A DNA stretch of 64,000 nucleotides from Nilaparvata lugens. Lineage: Eukaryota; Arthropoda; Insecta; Hemiptera; Delphacidae. This document shows positions 50,580 through 62,920 of the stretch, piece after piece. The first letter of the stretch is position 1; each line of letters begins with the position of its first letter. The notes beneath the pieces were generated by a model that saw only the letters and a program-made list of their open reading frames with translations, ran no database searches and had not been told where the DNA came from. A program made the translations under genes and the position numbers. Location: positions 35,741,121 to 35,805,120 of the forward strand of contig NC_052511.1 in the NCBI RefSeq assembly GCF_014356525.2. The letters are read 5' to 3'.

Positions 50580-53034
50580 AGTTGACTTCGAGACTTCCCG
50601 AGTGCACTTAACTGCTTTCAGGCACGATATCGGCGTCTTAGCAGCTCTGAACAACGAACCAGAAACGGGATAAACAAGGAGGGCAGTTGGAGAATCGAGA
50701 GAGTCAGGTGACTGGAGTCTTCAGTCGAGTCCATGTCAAGAGTAGCCTGATTTCGTGAATCTGAATGTTATGAACAATTGGGTCATTTTCAAAACCAGTG
50801 ACTAAGAAATATCTGAGTATAGTTCACGAATTGATGTAGCAATTTCAACATTCAATTATTCTTACATTCAGAGCCTGAATATGATTTAATAATGTAATAA
50901 AATATCTCTGAAGTGTCAATTTCAACATTCAAGTCTCTGAAATAACTCAAGCGTCTATTCAGACATCAAATGATAGGCTACGGTTCGATTTTAAACTTAA
51001 AAAAGATGACCACGAAGCAATTGCTGCATCAATCAAATGCGTTTAAAACACAATAAACGATTCACTGTGTCACACCATGCAGCTCACTGTCTCAAATTCG
51101 TCGTATTCATATCTTTGTCTAGTCACATTCTGTGGGATTATTTTCAATTGCATCTTCACAAACTTTATTTTCTAGTGAAAATTGCCTAAATACATTCAAG
51201 CATACTATAGAATTTAATAGAGAATTATTTCTATTTCCATTTTATTCCAAGCACAGCCACCTTTTTTGAATGGTATGCTACAAGGATAATGATCGCTAAG
51301 CAGTAATGACAACTGGCCAGCCTGAGTTGAAAGTAGTGAAAAGTCTAAATAAATAATATTATATAAAGTAATAATAAATAAAGATACATTACAATGCAAT
51401 CAAGCCAGCTGACAGCTCTCTTATATTGAATGATTATTGTAGACACTTCATCACAGTTTTGTCAATACAATTCGTTGGGCATGCATTCATTACAGTTGGC
51501 TGTGATTGTGTGATAGAGGTGCCAAATTAAATCGAATTTACTTTAGAGATACTTGTCATTTGTGATTTACACGTTTTTATCGACTCAGGTTTTACTTACT
51601 TTTCAGTTACTAATTCATTAAGATTTTAATCACAAATCTGAACAATCCATCCTAGTTTTCATGCGTATTATACAACAAATAACGTCCTAAATACAGTAAA
51701 TTGATGACAAAGCTAGTCTATGCTTTTCCCCCACTAAATACAGAATTATGAATAGCTACAAATAACAACTCCTAGTTATTATAGGAGAATCTTCTCTTTT
51801 CTTTGTAGACTAGTTCGTGGATTATGTTGGAAAATCTGAACTTTCTGATACAATTATTACCATGACTATTGTACAGCAAATAACGTGCAAATAAATAAGC
51901 TATTCTATGCCCCTATGCCCCGCTAAAATCCAACTCAGGCATAAAAGTTGAGTCACGGCATTAGAGACTCTCGAAACAATGCGACAAAACAATAGACTCG
52001 GCTTAGGACTCGCTAAGTCCCTAAGCTCCACCGGGGCATCCCGTACTTTATCTGATGATAATACGCGAAGTCCGTTGCGTGCTTACTCTGTACGGTACCC
52101 AAAGTGCGTGAAGTCTCAGCTTCGTGCTTAGTTCGTGAAAAGTCCTCTACTTAATATTCCTTCGCAGGGCGGAGTTGTGTTGTCTTTCTGCGTCTTGATG
52201 ATTGAATAATAGCTCAAACTGCGTTATTACTAGGCCTACTGTTGTTTCAAGCTGTTTATTATTACTGTATTACTGAATATTTTGCCTACATTAAATTTGT
52301 CCACGATCGATGAAGATTGGTGTGGTCTAATTTTCTAGAAATTTCAAATTATGTGGGGTATTTATTTATTTAGCGTATGGCAGATACACCACACATATAA
52401 TGCTTATAAGTCTCAAATGCCTACATATACACTGTATATTTCCAATTCTTTAAGATATTGTGTGTTTTCGGTCAGGAGAACATAAGTTTGTCTGAATGCC
52501 ATCATTTGCTAGTCCATTTTAGCGTTACCCAATGTGCACAATGGAGGCGAACTGACGTTAAACAAACATATTTATGTAAAAAATATTATTGCCGGAACAT
52601 TTATAGGTAAAAGAAGGTTGAAACTCAATTTTTATTCTTATCAGAAAAAGAAACATTTTCAAAATTATCTTCAACATCAAAAATATCCAAAATTGCTTCA
52701 AATTGTAATTTATCACATGAAAACAATCCAAATATAGGATTTCTGTTTGAAATTGATGTGGGGTAGTATTGTTTATAATATTACTTTATCATGGTTCTGA
52801 ATATTGGAAAGCTCTCGATGTTTAATTTGATTGGAATTGGCGTTGAAGAATTTTGAAGATTCATGATTATTAGGGCTATCATTGTTTGAATATGTCAGTT
52901 ACAAAAGTATTACGGAGAATTAGGAGGATTTAAGCCCCGTTGCAAAGAAAAAAACTGTTACATTTCAACTGTGATATTCAAGTGGTAACGTTCTCTGCTT
53001 CTGTGATTGGTTCTCGTGGCATTTAACCTCCATT
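50580..53034. other. Non-coding, no gene recognised
   Basis: About 2.4 kb. 52355-52450 looks like a minus-oriented LINE 3' tail (TTTATTTATTTAGCGTATGG). 51930-52180 has a more even base composition with repeated GAAGTC / AAGTCC words but no open frame. The rest is AT-rich and unremarkable. Confidence 0.35.
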
Positions 53035-53350
53035 CATTCAACCTTAAAATTTAATTGACCAAGCGGAGTAAGGTCTAAGATTCAAGTCAACGGTTTGGCA
53101 TTTCTCTTAAATGTTCAAATGTTTATATGTTGCGCATTTAGGGCGAAGCCCGGTAATAGATCCTTATGAAATTTGACAGCTATGTTCCTTTTTAAATTGC
53201 GCGTCGACATAATTATGTACAAGGTTTTTGGAAATTTTGCCACTCAAGGATAATATAGAAGGAAAAAGCAGCCTCCTCCATACGCCAATATTAGAGTGAA
53301 AATCAGACCATAGAATTATTCATCATGAATCAGCTGACAAGTGATTACAC
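53035..53350 (-). repeat. 0.9-kb interspersed repeat, inverted 3' part
   Basis: TTGACCAAGCGGAGTAAGGT, GTCAACGGTTTGGCATTTCT and CCTCCTCCATACGCCAATAT are the reverse complements of the 3' blocks at 10920-11070 and 58850-58945. Confidence 0.75.
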
Positions 53351-53439
53351 AGATGTGTGGAGAAGCCAGTCTATTAGTTTATTTGTATAAGGTCTATAGT
53401 TTCAATCGAAGACCTTAAAGAGGTGTATATATCTTTGAG

Positions 53440-55030
53440 CTGGGTTCACAAAGGGAGTGACAAAAGCAGTAAGAGAGGAAAGAGGAGAGAGAAGAGAAGG
53501 GGGAGAGTAGATAAGAAATTTGATTTGAATAGACGTTGTGATCGAGTTGAAAACTTAATAAAATCGACAAGAGAAGAGAAATTAGGGCAGAGTAGAAAAG
53601 TGAAGAAAGGGCTTGGCTGAGAAGAAGGAAAGAAGAAGAAAATGAAAGTTGATTGGCGTCAATTTGTTTGGTTTTTTTATTGGATTCTGACACGCAAAAA
53701 GTATTTAGTTTGGAACACGTAATGCAAGTTACAGCCAAAGAATATAATTAAATTCAACAAACTTTATTGTAACATTTACCAAATTCCTAATTCTATCCAC
53801 TAGATTCTCATACAAATAGTAATACTCAGTTCTAGATTGTTGCTCTTCCAGTATTGAAATGGGTGGAATACTGTATTGCTTTTTCCAAATATCAACATGC
53901 ATTCGGATTTCGAAAAATGGTGAAAATCACAGATTCGGTGATCATGTCAACGGTGAATAATAGGGGTTAAATGATCAACATTAAGGAAAAAAGAAGTGCA
54001 AAGAAAAAGGATGAAGAGAAGGCGGAGCATAGTTTAAAACGATAACTAAGAACAAAGGGTAGGGAACAAAAAGAAGTCAGAGAAGAGCAAACAGCTAAGA
54101 AAATTTGATTGGAGTAATGCGGTGATCTGTTCTCAATAATCAACTAAAGGGATCTAAAAACTGAAGAAAAGTGCTAACATAATGATTACAAATCAGTTCA
54201 TATTCAAAGAGAATTTACTTTTTCACAATACAACAAAGAAAATCAAGAATGATTAAGGAAGAGAAAAAGAAGAAGAGAATCCGTGATGGAAAAAAGAAAA
54301 AGGAGTGATTGGAGGGAGAAAAGATAAGGGAATTTGATTGGCATAAACGCAGCGATCGTTGAGAAATTACAGGACAAATTACCTAACAAATTGAGGTACC
54401 ATCACAAACACCACAGATAGGGGAGGTTAATAGAGTGGGAGAGAAGGGTGTCAAGTCAGGGTGGCCAGACGGGAAGGTAAATTAGGAGTGGTAGGGGAAA
54501 GGTGGAAGATGATAACAGAGAGTATATGTATGCAGATCGTTTTGGAGTGTCATAGAAGGGGGTGGGGTTTATTGGCAAGGGGTAGGACTGGAATTCATAG
54601 CATCTGCAAGAGAGGAAATTACATTAACATCAGATACCGATCCTGGTTAAGGGATGAAGGAAGAGAGAGTGAGAGAGAAAGTAGAGGAGAGACAGGAAGG
54701 AAGAGAGATAGTGGGTGAAAACGGTGAGTGAGAGAGGGTTGAATGAAGGAGTAGCGAGTGAGAAAGATATGGGAGAGAGAAAGGGTGAGAGTGAAGATAA
54801 AGAAAGAAAGAAATAGAGTGAGAGAGTGTGTGAGTGAGGGAGATGGAGACACAGAGAGAGAAAGTGACTGAGTGGGAGAGAGAGTGTGAGAGAGAGAGTC
54901 TCATACAAAAGCTTCACTCCTGTAAGCCTTCCTTCCTTGGATGCTCTTATACCGTCGCTGACTTGCCAACTTAAATTTGCTTGTCTACTGTGATTTATTG
55001 GTTGAATGGCGTTGGAGAAAGAGAGAGGAG
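53440..55030. other. Purine-rich non-coding tract
   Basis: Plus-strand A/G-rich with GAGAGA runs, strongest at 54640-54900. Short plus frames with Lys/Arg/Glu and minus frames with Ser/Leu are artefacts. No gene was seen. Confidence 0.5.
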
Positions 55031-55039
55031 GAGGAGATT

Positions 55040-55860
55040 GACAGGGAGAAAATTAGAAGATAGGGGGTGAGGCGGAAGATGGGAAGGAAGGAAGATGTGT
55101 AGAATGGAAGAGTGGTGAGAGGAGAAGAAATAATGGAAGGCGATGGAGACTCAATATGAAAGAAGATGAAAAATTAGAGGATGTTGAATATGGGAGAATG
55201 GAATATGGGATGAGACATATTAAACATATGAAATATATTAATGAGAAGGATGATTCATTATTGATGAAGATGAGGAAGGGATAGGAGAAGTGGTGAGGAA
55301 GATAGGGAGGAAATGAAGACTTAAGATGGAAGAAGATGAGATGAAAAATGGAAGGATGTTGAATATGTGAGAATAAAAGATGGGAAGGGACAAAACATAT
55401 TGATGAGAAGGATGATTCATCAATTAATGAAGATGAGGGAGGAATAGGGGAAGCAGTGAGGAAGATGGGAAGGAAGGAAGATGCGTAGAAAGAAATGAAA
55501 AAAGAAGGTAGGAGACAGAGAAAGTCAATGGAGACTCAAGATGAAAGATGATGGAAATTAGAGGGTGTTGAATATGCGAGAATGAAATATGGGAAAAGGA
55601 AAAACATATTAATGAGGAGGTTGATTCATCAATAAATTATGAAGATGAGGGTGGGACTGGTGAAGCGGTGAGGAAGATTAGAGGGTAGGAAGAAATAGAA
55701 AGAAAATAAAGGAAAGGAAATGGGGACTCAAGATGGGAAAAGATGAGATGAAAATAAGGATGTTGAATACGAGAGAGTAAAAGATGAGAAGAGAGACGGA
55801 AAACTTATGAGTTGGAAAGATTATTCATTAATAATTGATTGACTGATGTTGAGAATGCTT
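55040..55860. repeat. Purine-rich tandem repeat, ~0.17-0.22-kb units, about four copies
   Basis: GAGACTCAAGATG-type and GATGTTGAATATG-type blocks recur near 55146, 55317, 55535 and 55727, each followed by AAAACATATTAATGAGAAGG and GATTCATCAAT. Copies differ mostly by purine-run length. Confidence 0.8.
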
Positions 55861-56734
55861 GGAACCTAGAGTATGAGCGGGGAAGGCGGAGTAATGGGAT
55901 GGAATTGAAGAAGAGGAAGTGATAATAACTTGAAAAAAGGTGGAAAATAGGATAAATGAAATTAAGAAAAGAATAATTAGAAAAATGAAAATAACAAGAA
56001 AAATACAGTAAATACTGGATGAATGAGGTTGGGATACAGAGAAAAGAGAATTTCCTCAAGAATGTAGTAGAAGATGGTTTTGTTGGGACAAAGAAGGAGG
56101 AACGAAAATCAAGAAAATCAATAATTTGGACGTCCCAAGCAAATTTTTGGTCGGTAATAAGTTGAAAAGAGAATAATTTATTACAGAAGCAGACAAGTGG
56201 AGAGGCTTTTAAATGATAGTGTGATATCTGATATTGCTTTTTAAATTAAGTTTGTTTTTTGGTCCTTCAAAATTATTTCTTCAATAAGTGAATATTAGGT
56301 ACCTATTTTAATTGCTATTAAAAGGTACAAACTTCTTTCTCTTAAAATAGTGAAGAAGTGTGAAATATCTCTTCTATGTTTGGTCTTGAAACATCTAAAT
56401 TAATAAATCTACTTTGTGAAAACAATTAAGGACTAAAAATTTTGTGAAGTGAACTACGACAAGACCTATTTCGGACTATCTGTTGCCTTATCTAAATTTG
56501 GGAGAGAAAAAGCACAAGGTTACCTTATTTTTCTCTCCCTATCATTTCAATGAAGTACTTATTGTATGAATCGATAAAGAATATCATACTTGGTCGTTAA
56601 GAATATGTTTGATACCATCACAACACCATTCATGATAATCACTTTTCAAAGCAGCAAATTTTTTTATACAACTGTTGACTTGTCTGTTTATTCCAATACG
56701 GAGTCAAGCAGAGAAGACAAATTATGTTTGAGGC
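55861..56734. other. Non-coding, nothing recognised
   Basis: Purine-rich at first, then AT-rich. A LINE-tail-like TTTTTCTCTCCCTATCATTT lies near 56530. Confidence 0.3.
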
Positions 56735-56746
56735 GTAATTTAGTTT

Positions 56747-56923
56747 TGAATGAAAAAGACTGAGAAATTGTCAAAAACTTAGTTTATCAGAGATTGACAA
56801 TGGTGTAATAACCGAAACCGGTCTTTCTAAGTATCAATAAATCTGTGGTTTTTGACAATTTCTTAGTATTTTTCATTCAATATGGATAATTACCACAATA
56901 TCAACTTCTCAACTACACAAAAA
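56747..56923 (+). mobile_element. Hairpin retroposon, copy 2, with 12-bp target duplication
   Basis: GTAATTTAGTTT at 56735-56746 and 56924-56935 bound 177 bp that end AACTTCTCAACTACACAAAA. Outer sequence matches copy 1 (reverse-complemented), but the GAAACCGGTC core lies in the opposite orientation relative to the ends. Confidence 0.88.
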
Positions 56924-56935
56924 GTAATTTAGTTT

Positions 56936-57780
56936 CCTGTAATATTCTCACGACAAGCAGGAAGATGGTATCGAATTTTTCGAAGAATTTGCAGAGTTTT
57001 TGCTTCAGGAGAATATTGACATAGAAAACAATGAAAATGTAGTCAATTATCAAGCTCGTAAGTTTTTGGAAGCAGTGATACTTTTCTTTCTTATTATTTT
57101 TACAAGGAAGCACAGATCGAGAGAGAAAATCCAAGGCTACTCCTTGTAATATGTATTTCTCTCCCAAATCTATATAATATTTTAAAAGTCCGAAATAGGG
57201 TTCTGATTCCACTTTTTCAAAATTTGGTCCATTCTCACTCAAAAACAACAGATACTTTGTTTCAAGTTGCTCAAAATGCTCAAATTGCTCAAATTTCAAA
57301 TGCTAAAAATTCATTCAACGTTTTTTTTCTTGGCGTGTATGATGGGTGGAGGATCAAGTAGCTTTTAGTATCAATCATTATTGTAGGATGAGAACAGTTC
57401 AACTCAAAAGTTTAAGGTTCTATTTTCATTTATTTTCATATTTTAGAACAGCGTACCGCGAAAAGTGGAAAACTTTCTACGATTAGGTACGTACTCATTG
57501 TAATAAATAATAAATCAAATGGAACTTCAAAAGTTTGATCACCAAACATAACAAACTGAGAACCACTGCTCCAAACCAATAATATTCATGAAAAAAACAC
57601 CATACAAATAAACTCAATCGCCGTGAACAATATGTGCGATACCTGAAAAATACGATACCCCTTTTTTTTAGATGGTGATGATATTTGTCGGTATGGAAGA
57701 GTTGCATTGAGGAAAGGCTGTATTGAGGAAAGAGGCATTTGACTGAATAGGAACAATTTTTCACTCATTTCATGGTTGAG
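56936..57780. other. Non-coding; possible LINE tail
   Basis: 57110-57260 resembles a minus-oriented LINE 3' tail (TTTCTCTCCCAAATCTATAT, GTCCGAAATAGGGTT). The 128-residue minus frame across it has no domain. Nothing else was recognised. Confidence 0.35.
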
Positions 57781-58455
57781 AGGAGTCAGAAAAAGAGGGG
57801 TTGATAGTGAGAGAGATAGGGGGTGCATGTATTCCTAGAGAGAGAGAGAAACAGTGGAAGAGTGGGAGGAAGTGAGACAGGCTGAGAGAAAGAGAAAAGA
57901 GAGAGAAAGAGCGAGAGAGTGTGAGTGACTGGTGACTGGTTAAGAGAAAGAGAAAAGGGAGAGTGAGAGAGAAAGAGAGAGATGTTGAGAAGATATAGAT
58001 AGAGAGAAAAGAGAGTGTAAGAGTGATAAGGTGGAAAGAGAGGAAGAGAGGACATGAGAGAGTGAGGAAGGAGCCTGAGAGTACTTTTTGTGAGGCAGAG
58101 AGCTATAAGAGTGCTCCAATGTGTCCAAAGCTGTAAGGCATCTAGCGAAATAAAACGGTGATAAATGATCGGACATGCTCACATTCGGCGGATGGTTTGA
58201 CCTGGGAGAGAAAGAGTGAGTAAATGGAAGATGAAAGAGAGGAGAGAGAGAATGAGAAGAAGGAGTTGAAAGACAGAAGTAATGACATGAGTGATAGAAG
58301 AAATAGAAGACTTGAGTATACCAAAGAATACTTTCACTTCATTGGATAATACTCATTGAGTACCTGAGAGGAAGAGGGAGTGAGTAAGAAAATAGAGAGA
58401 GAATGAGTTGGAGGGTGAGAAAACATTGATAAGAAGAAAGAAGAGGACAATAATA
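57781..58455. other. Purine-rich tract, non-coding
   Basis: GAGAGA-rich plus strand. 58311-58380 is a diverged duplicate of the start of the following repeat (CACTTCATTGGATAATACTC). Confidence 0.55.
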
Positions 58456-58945
58456 GCGGGAAAGAGGGTGAAGGAAGAAATAGAAGATTTGAGTATACAA
58501 AAGTATGCTACAACTTCATTGGAGAATACTCATAGAGTATCTGGGAGGGAAATAAATAGAAGTGAAAAAATAGAGAAGGAGCGTGATAAAACATAGATAA
58601 GAGGAACAAAAGGAACATGAATAGTGGGAAAGGGATAGAGAGAAGTGATAGGTGAGGAGCTGAGGAGTGTTGTATGATTGAAAACAAAAAATGATGAGGA
58701 GAGGGGAGAGAAGAAATGTTACTAGTAGCTCTGTGAATAGTAGACCTCGTGCAGTTATAAACCGCAGCCTCCTCTTATACTGTCCATCAGAGTAAACCCT
58801 GTCTGTAAATCGTGTCGGCGACTTAAGAATCGATAAGAATCTATTACCGCGTTTCACCGTAAATGCGCAACATATAAACATTGAAACACAAAGAGAAATT
58901 CCAAACCGTCGACTTGAATCTTAGACCTCACTTCGCTCGGTCAAT
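58456..58945 (+). repeat. 0.9-kb interspersed repeat, copy with internal deletion
   Basis: Matches 10165-10555 closely (AGGAGCGTGATAAAACATAG, GAGCTGAGGAGTGTTGTATG, CCTCCTCTTATACTGTCCAT), then jumps from GTGTCGGCGA to the 3' part ending TTAGACCTCACTTCGCTCGG. Confidence 0.8.
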
Positions 58946-59819
58946 AAAAAATAAGAGTGATTGCATTGGTGTGATAGGAAATCATGGAGAAAAGAAAGTA
59001 ATACAATAATGAGGTGAGTTGGATGAAATGAGATAAAACTTGCCTCATAAGAAGTTAAGAATAAGCGAATGTAGGTAGGAGAAAATCAAAAATATTATAA
59101 CGAAGAATAATCAAAGAAAAAGAATAAAGTCAATGGACATAGAGGGAGGATTGACAGAATAAATAAGAGAACAAAGAAATGTGATCCCGGGATATTGGAA
59201 ACAAATTGGAATAAAATGATGATGAGAGACGAAAATAGGATGATAAAAATGGGGGGGGGGAAATGCTTAGAAAAGGGTGCTGATAAGAGTAAAAATGTTC
59301 AAGATGAGAAAAGGAACTGTAGAGAATAATGGGTGAATTTGGAAGATTCTCATTTAGATAAGTCCTCACTCAAGAGAAAATCGTTTATGGAGAAATACTT
59401 TTACAAACATCACTTGAGTCTACAATAGTATTGTCTTGTGTTGACTTACTCAACTACATTGAACTGAACTGTCCAATGAGTTCAACTTTTCAACTGTTCA
59501 ATCATAAACTTGAGTGATTTGTTGTGATTTTTTTCAATTATTATAATTGTTTGAAACTAGGACATTCATTTCGAATCACTCTGTAATTATTAGTGATAAG
59601 GTATAATCACTTCCGAGCTGCATTTTTTCTAAATTAATATTTCGACTCTTGTAGGTGGATCATTTTGTTAGGAGATTCTTTAGAAACAACAAGAGAATCA
59701 TGAGTTGAGAATAGGATATCGGTATGGTGAGAAGGATAGAGAGCAGAAAAATATGAGAAACGAGGAGGCACGGAATGAAAGAAATAAGATTGATGATAAA
59801 GGAAGGAGACAAATTTGCA
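58946..59819. other. Non-coding, purine-rich then AT-rich
   Basis: A G-run at 59248-59260. No gene was seen. Confidence 0.35.
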
Positions 59820-59854
59820 CAGCTTTCACGCTCCACCACCTCCTCATTCTCACA

Positions 59855-60315
59855 AATTCCAATTTCGCATCATCCCCTCTCTCTCACAATTCTACCTTTC
59901 GCATCATCCCCTCTCTCTCACACATTCTACCTTTCGCATCATCCCCTCTCTCTCACACATTCCACCTTTCGCATCATCCCCTCTCTCTCACACATTCTAC
60001 CTTTTGCATTATATGCTCTCTCTCACACATTCTACCTTTTGCATCATTCCTTCACTTCTACCTTTTGCATCTTCCCCTCTCCCCTCTTCGCCCGATCTCC
60101 CTCACACATATTCTATCTTTCGCATCATCACCTCCCACACACTCTCTCTCTCACGCTGTCCACCTTTCGCATCATCCCCTCTTTCTCACACATTCTACCT
60201 TTTGCATCATATTTCCTCTCTCACACATTCCACCTTTCGCATCATCCCCTCTCACTCACACATTCTAACTTTTCCATCGACTCCTCTCTCTCACACATTC
60301 TATCTTTTGCATCTG
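59855..60315. repeat. 35-bp C/T-rich minisatellite, about 12 units
   Basis: CTTTCGCATCATCCCCTCTC and CTCTCACACATTCTAC recur at 59862, 59897, 59932, 59967, 60002 (35 bp apart), then with more drift. Three overlapping plus-strand frames of ~190 residues arise because the array has no stop codon. Confidence 0.92.
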
Positions 60316-60454
60316 CCTCTCTTCCACAGTAAATCGTATTTCCTTACTTCATTGTTCCTCAAACCGTGGATCCCAGAACTCAAACCGTTCCTGACAGTCA
60401 AATAGAAGGTTTCTAAAGCTCCTCTCTGACACCATTTTGAATACTACAATGACT

Positions 60455-60554
60455 ATAGTCAAAAATCTACTTCGAACTGTCAGCAAACTTCGAAAATATC
60501 ATCAATGCCTACCATCCAAACAATGATGTCAGTTTGAAGTGACTCTCACTCATA
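60455..60554. repeat. ~90-bp hairpin repeat copy
   Basis: CTACTTCGAACTGTCAGCAA - ATCAATGCCTACCATCCAAA - CAATGATGTCAGTTTGAAGT - GACTCTCACTCATAG. Confidence 0.75.
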
Positions 60555-61734
60555 GAACAAGAATGCAAAACAAAGACTCTGATTAATAAGCCTGCTATTC
60601 CGTTAATACTGCTTCGGAGTGATATTAATTTCATTCGTGAGTTGCTGTGGATTTAAACGCTATCATTTATTCTGAAACTCTTGCCGTTCTTAGAATTATT
60701 AGGGCAGACAAAGATGACAATTCAGGCTTCGAAATATGTTCTGTGTAGTACAGTATGCGTCCCGTATCTTTGACTCCGTGACTTTGAAACCGCATTATAG
60801 GCAAGGTATGGTTCGTGGGGTATTGCTCTTGGCTTTCCAAAAACATTAGCCTTCAGAAACTCTAGATGGAGAATTTCCCAACAGAGCTTCCGTGGAGGAA
60901 GCTCCACACAGAGATTCTTCATAAATGAGAGATCTGCAACGTATCACCAACAATGAAACTAGCTTATTGAACGAGTGTCAGCTGATAGGCTGTGTTGTTC
61001 TAAAAGCATGTAACTCCAAAAAACTCCTGTATCTTTTCGGATGCAACACGTTGCTTTCGAGAAGATACAGAAGAGCATCTGTTGCTTATGGGAATATACA
61101 TTTTCAGAGATGTTCGATGTTTTTGAACGGGTAGTATTGTAGTCTAGTGGCCCTACACCGATAGGCAAAGTCACAGGACCCTGGCGTAGTAAAGGTGATA
61201 TTGGGGTCAATATCCATATCAATGAATTGCACAATTCAAAATTATACTAATTTGCCACACTCAAGTAAATTAGATATTGATTATGGTGTGTTAAACAAAA
61301 CATGCTTTTTAATAAATGAATTTTTTTTCATTTCACGAAGCACAAACACTAAGAACTAGTAGAACTCTAAGAGAGTAGTTTACATACATTTCGATTGTCG
61401 GCCGATACTTAGAATATTGCCCACCGATTGGTTGAGATTCGAATGTTGATGAGAGTCAGCCAGTCATACTCTCAACCGTATTAAACTTTTACTTCCTGAC
61501 AATATCAAAGTAAATCATCTCTCGGTTTATTGTGATAATGTACCAATGAATAAGTTGGATCGGCAATATATAAGGAACGAGTAGGTAACCCGTGCACCGC
61601 AAAGGTCTAATTAAGAGCCTGACTAACCGAAAACTTCACGTTAAGAAATCTTGAAGAATTCAAAATAGGCCTATAACCATCCTTGGTGAATTGAGAATTT
61701 CGAGTTTATCAGTTGAGTAGTTTAGACGGGGGGA
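60555..61734. other. Non-coding, no gene supported
   Basis: Short open frames on both strands at 60722-61234 have ordinary composition but no recognisable domain. The rest is AT-rich. Confidence 0.3.
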
Positions 61735-61899
61735 GGGCTTCACGATAGGAGACTCAGAGGGAGAACCAGGAAAAGATGGCTGGATGAGGTGCTGAATGAT
61801 GTTAGGAGTTTGGGAGTAAGGGGATGGAAAGGCCTAGTCAACGATGGAGATGCGTGGAGGTTGATAGTTGCGGAGGTCAAGGCTCACCATGAGCTGTAG
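61735..61899 (+). pseudogene. RTE-like LINE C-terminal fragment
   Basis: TRKRWLDEVLNDVRSLGVRG, then WKGLVNDGDAWRLIVAEVKA and HHEL stop (61897-61899). This is the end of RTE-type ORFs (GRPRKRWLDDV...W...D-x-WR-x-IV-x-EAKAH). A MITE follows the stop by one base, after which LINE 3' sequence resumes (GTCATATAAGAAGAAG). Confidence 0.8.
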
Positions 61900-61900
61900 C

Positions 61901-62097
61901 ATAGCCACCTCTAATACAAGGCCACGGCCTACGATGTCGCAACGTCGCAGTGCAGGCCTACAATCTAATACATGATTGGTAAAAAATATTTTAAAAAATA
62001 CCAGCTGATCTTTTTCACCAACCATGTATTGGATTCTAGGCCTACACTGCGACATTGCAATATCGTAGGCCGCGGCCTTGTATTATAGGTGGTTATG
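61901..62097. mobile_element. 197-bp MITE with 8-bp target duplication (hAT-like)
   Basis: GCTGTAGC is duplicated at 61893-61900 and 62098-62105. Termini ATAGCCACCTCTAATACAAG and (reverse) ATAACCACCTATAATACAAG continue as near-perfect inverted repeats of about 78 bp. Eight-base duplications are typical of hAT transposases. The copy splits a LINE 3' end. Confidence 0.88.
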
Positions 62098-62105
62098 GCT
62101 GTAGC

Positions 62106-62585
62106 GTCATATAAGAAGAAGTTCAGACGTGATTATGTCATTCGTGAATTTTCTATCCCGTACGTTTATAAGCCAACTATTTCCTTTATTATATTACACA
62201 AGATATGAGATAATAGTATTCTGGTGATTTTGAATTTCCACAATATCTATAGAACTACAAAGGAGTTGAAACTTCGAGTTTTCGCACATGAAGTCAGCAG
62301 CACAATATACACGTAGACTCAATTTAGCATCCAATCCACCAAACAAACCCAAAATTTGGTCCCCAGAACCCGAATCTCGGATTCCCGAGTTCGAGTACGG
62401 GTGTTGCTCTAATGTTACCGCAAGTATTCGGACTGTACTCGAGCACACTCGAACACACTTGGGCACACTCGAGCACAGAGCGGGAAATGCTCAAACTTCC
62501 GCCGCCACAATAATTATCTGCGCCAGAAGTATCTTGATTGAAGCAGTCATTTCCTAGACATCTGCTTAATTACGTTTCAAACTCT
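62106..62585. other. Non-coding, nothing recognised
   Basis: 62340-62480 has GAGTTCGAGTACGGG- and ACTCGAGCACACTCGAACAC-like repeats but no clear element. Confidence 0.3.
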
Positions 62586-62589
62586 GCAT

Positions 62590-62920
62590 GGGAGAGGAAA
62601 GGAGATACAATGAAAGAGAGAGTGGAATATAGAAGGTAAGAGAGAGAGAGAGAAAATGAGAGATTGAAAGAGATTTATTGTAATGAGAGGGGGGATGGAA
62701 AGATGAATAAGAGAAAGAGATATATCGAAAGAAATATTTGAAACAAGGGAAAAAGAAATGGTGAGAGAAAGTCTATCACAAAATGAATGAGTAAGAGATA
62801 GATATAAAATAAGGAAGATATTATGAAGTGAGAGAAAGTGATATGGTACGACGGGGTAGATGAAGTAAGTAAGTAGATATAGAGAAATGAAATGAGTAAG
62901 AGCAGAGAATAATCATTCCC
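62590..62920. other. Purine-rich tract
   Basis: GAGAGA runs on the plus strand; no gene. Confidence 0.5.

Noticed and set aside
51930..52180. Stretch of more even composition considered as an exon or RNA gene
   Set aside because: No long open frame in any phase and no recognisable RNA structure.
56913..57299. 128-residue minus-strand frame
   Set aside because: It spans the end of a retroposon and a LINE-like tail, and shows no domain.
57786..58055. Ser/Leu-rich minus frames in the GA tracts (also 39849-41380, 54619-54917, 63288-63679)
   Set aside because: Complement of GAGAGA-type sequence; no conserved motif and unlikely codon use.
59705..60405. Three overlapping ~190-residue Ser/His/Leu-rich frames
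   Set aside because: They are the 35-bp minisatellite read in three frames.
60722..61234. Three short frames on both strands with normal composition
   Set aside because: No recognisable domain, no splice or promoter support, and mutual overlap. Possibly a host exon, but not supportable.
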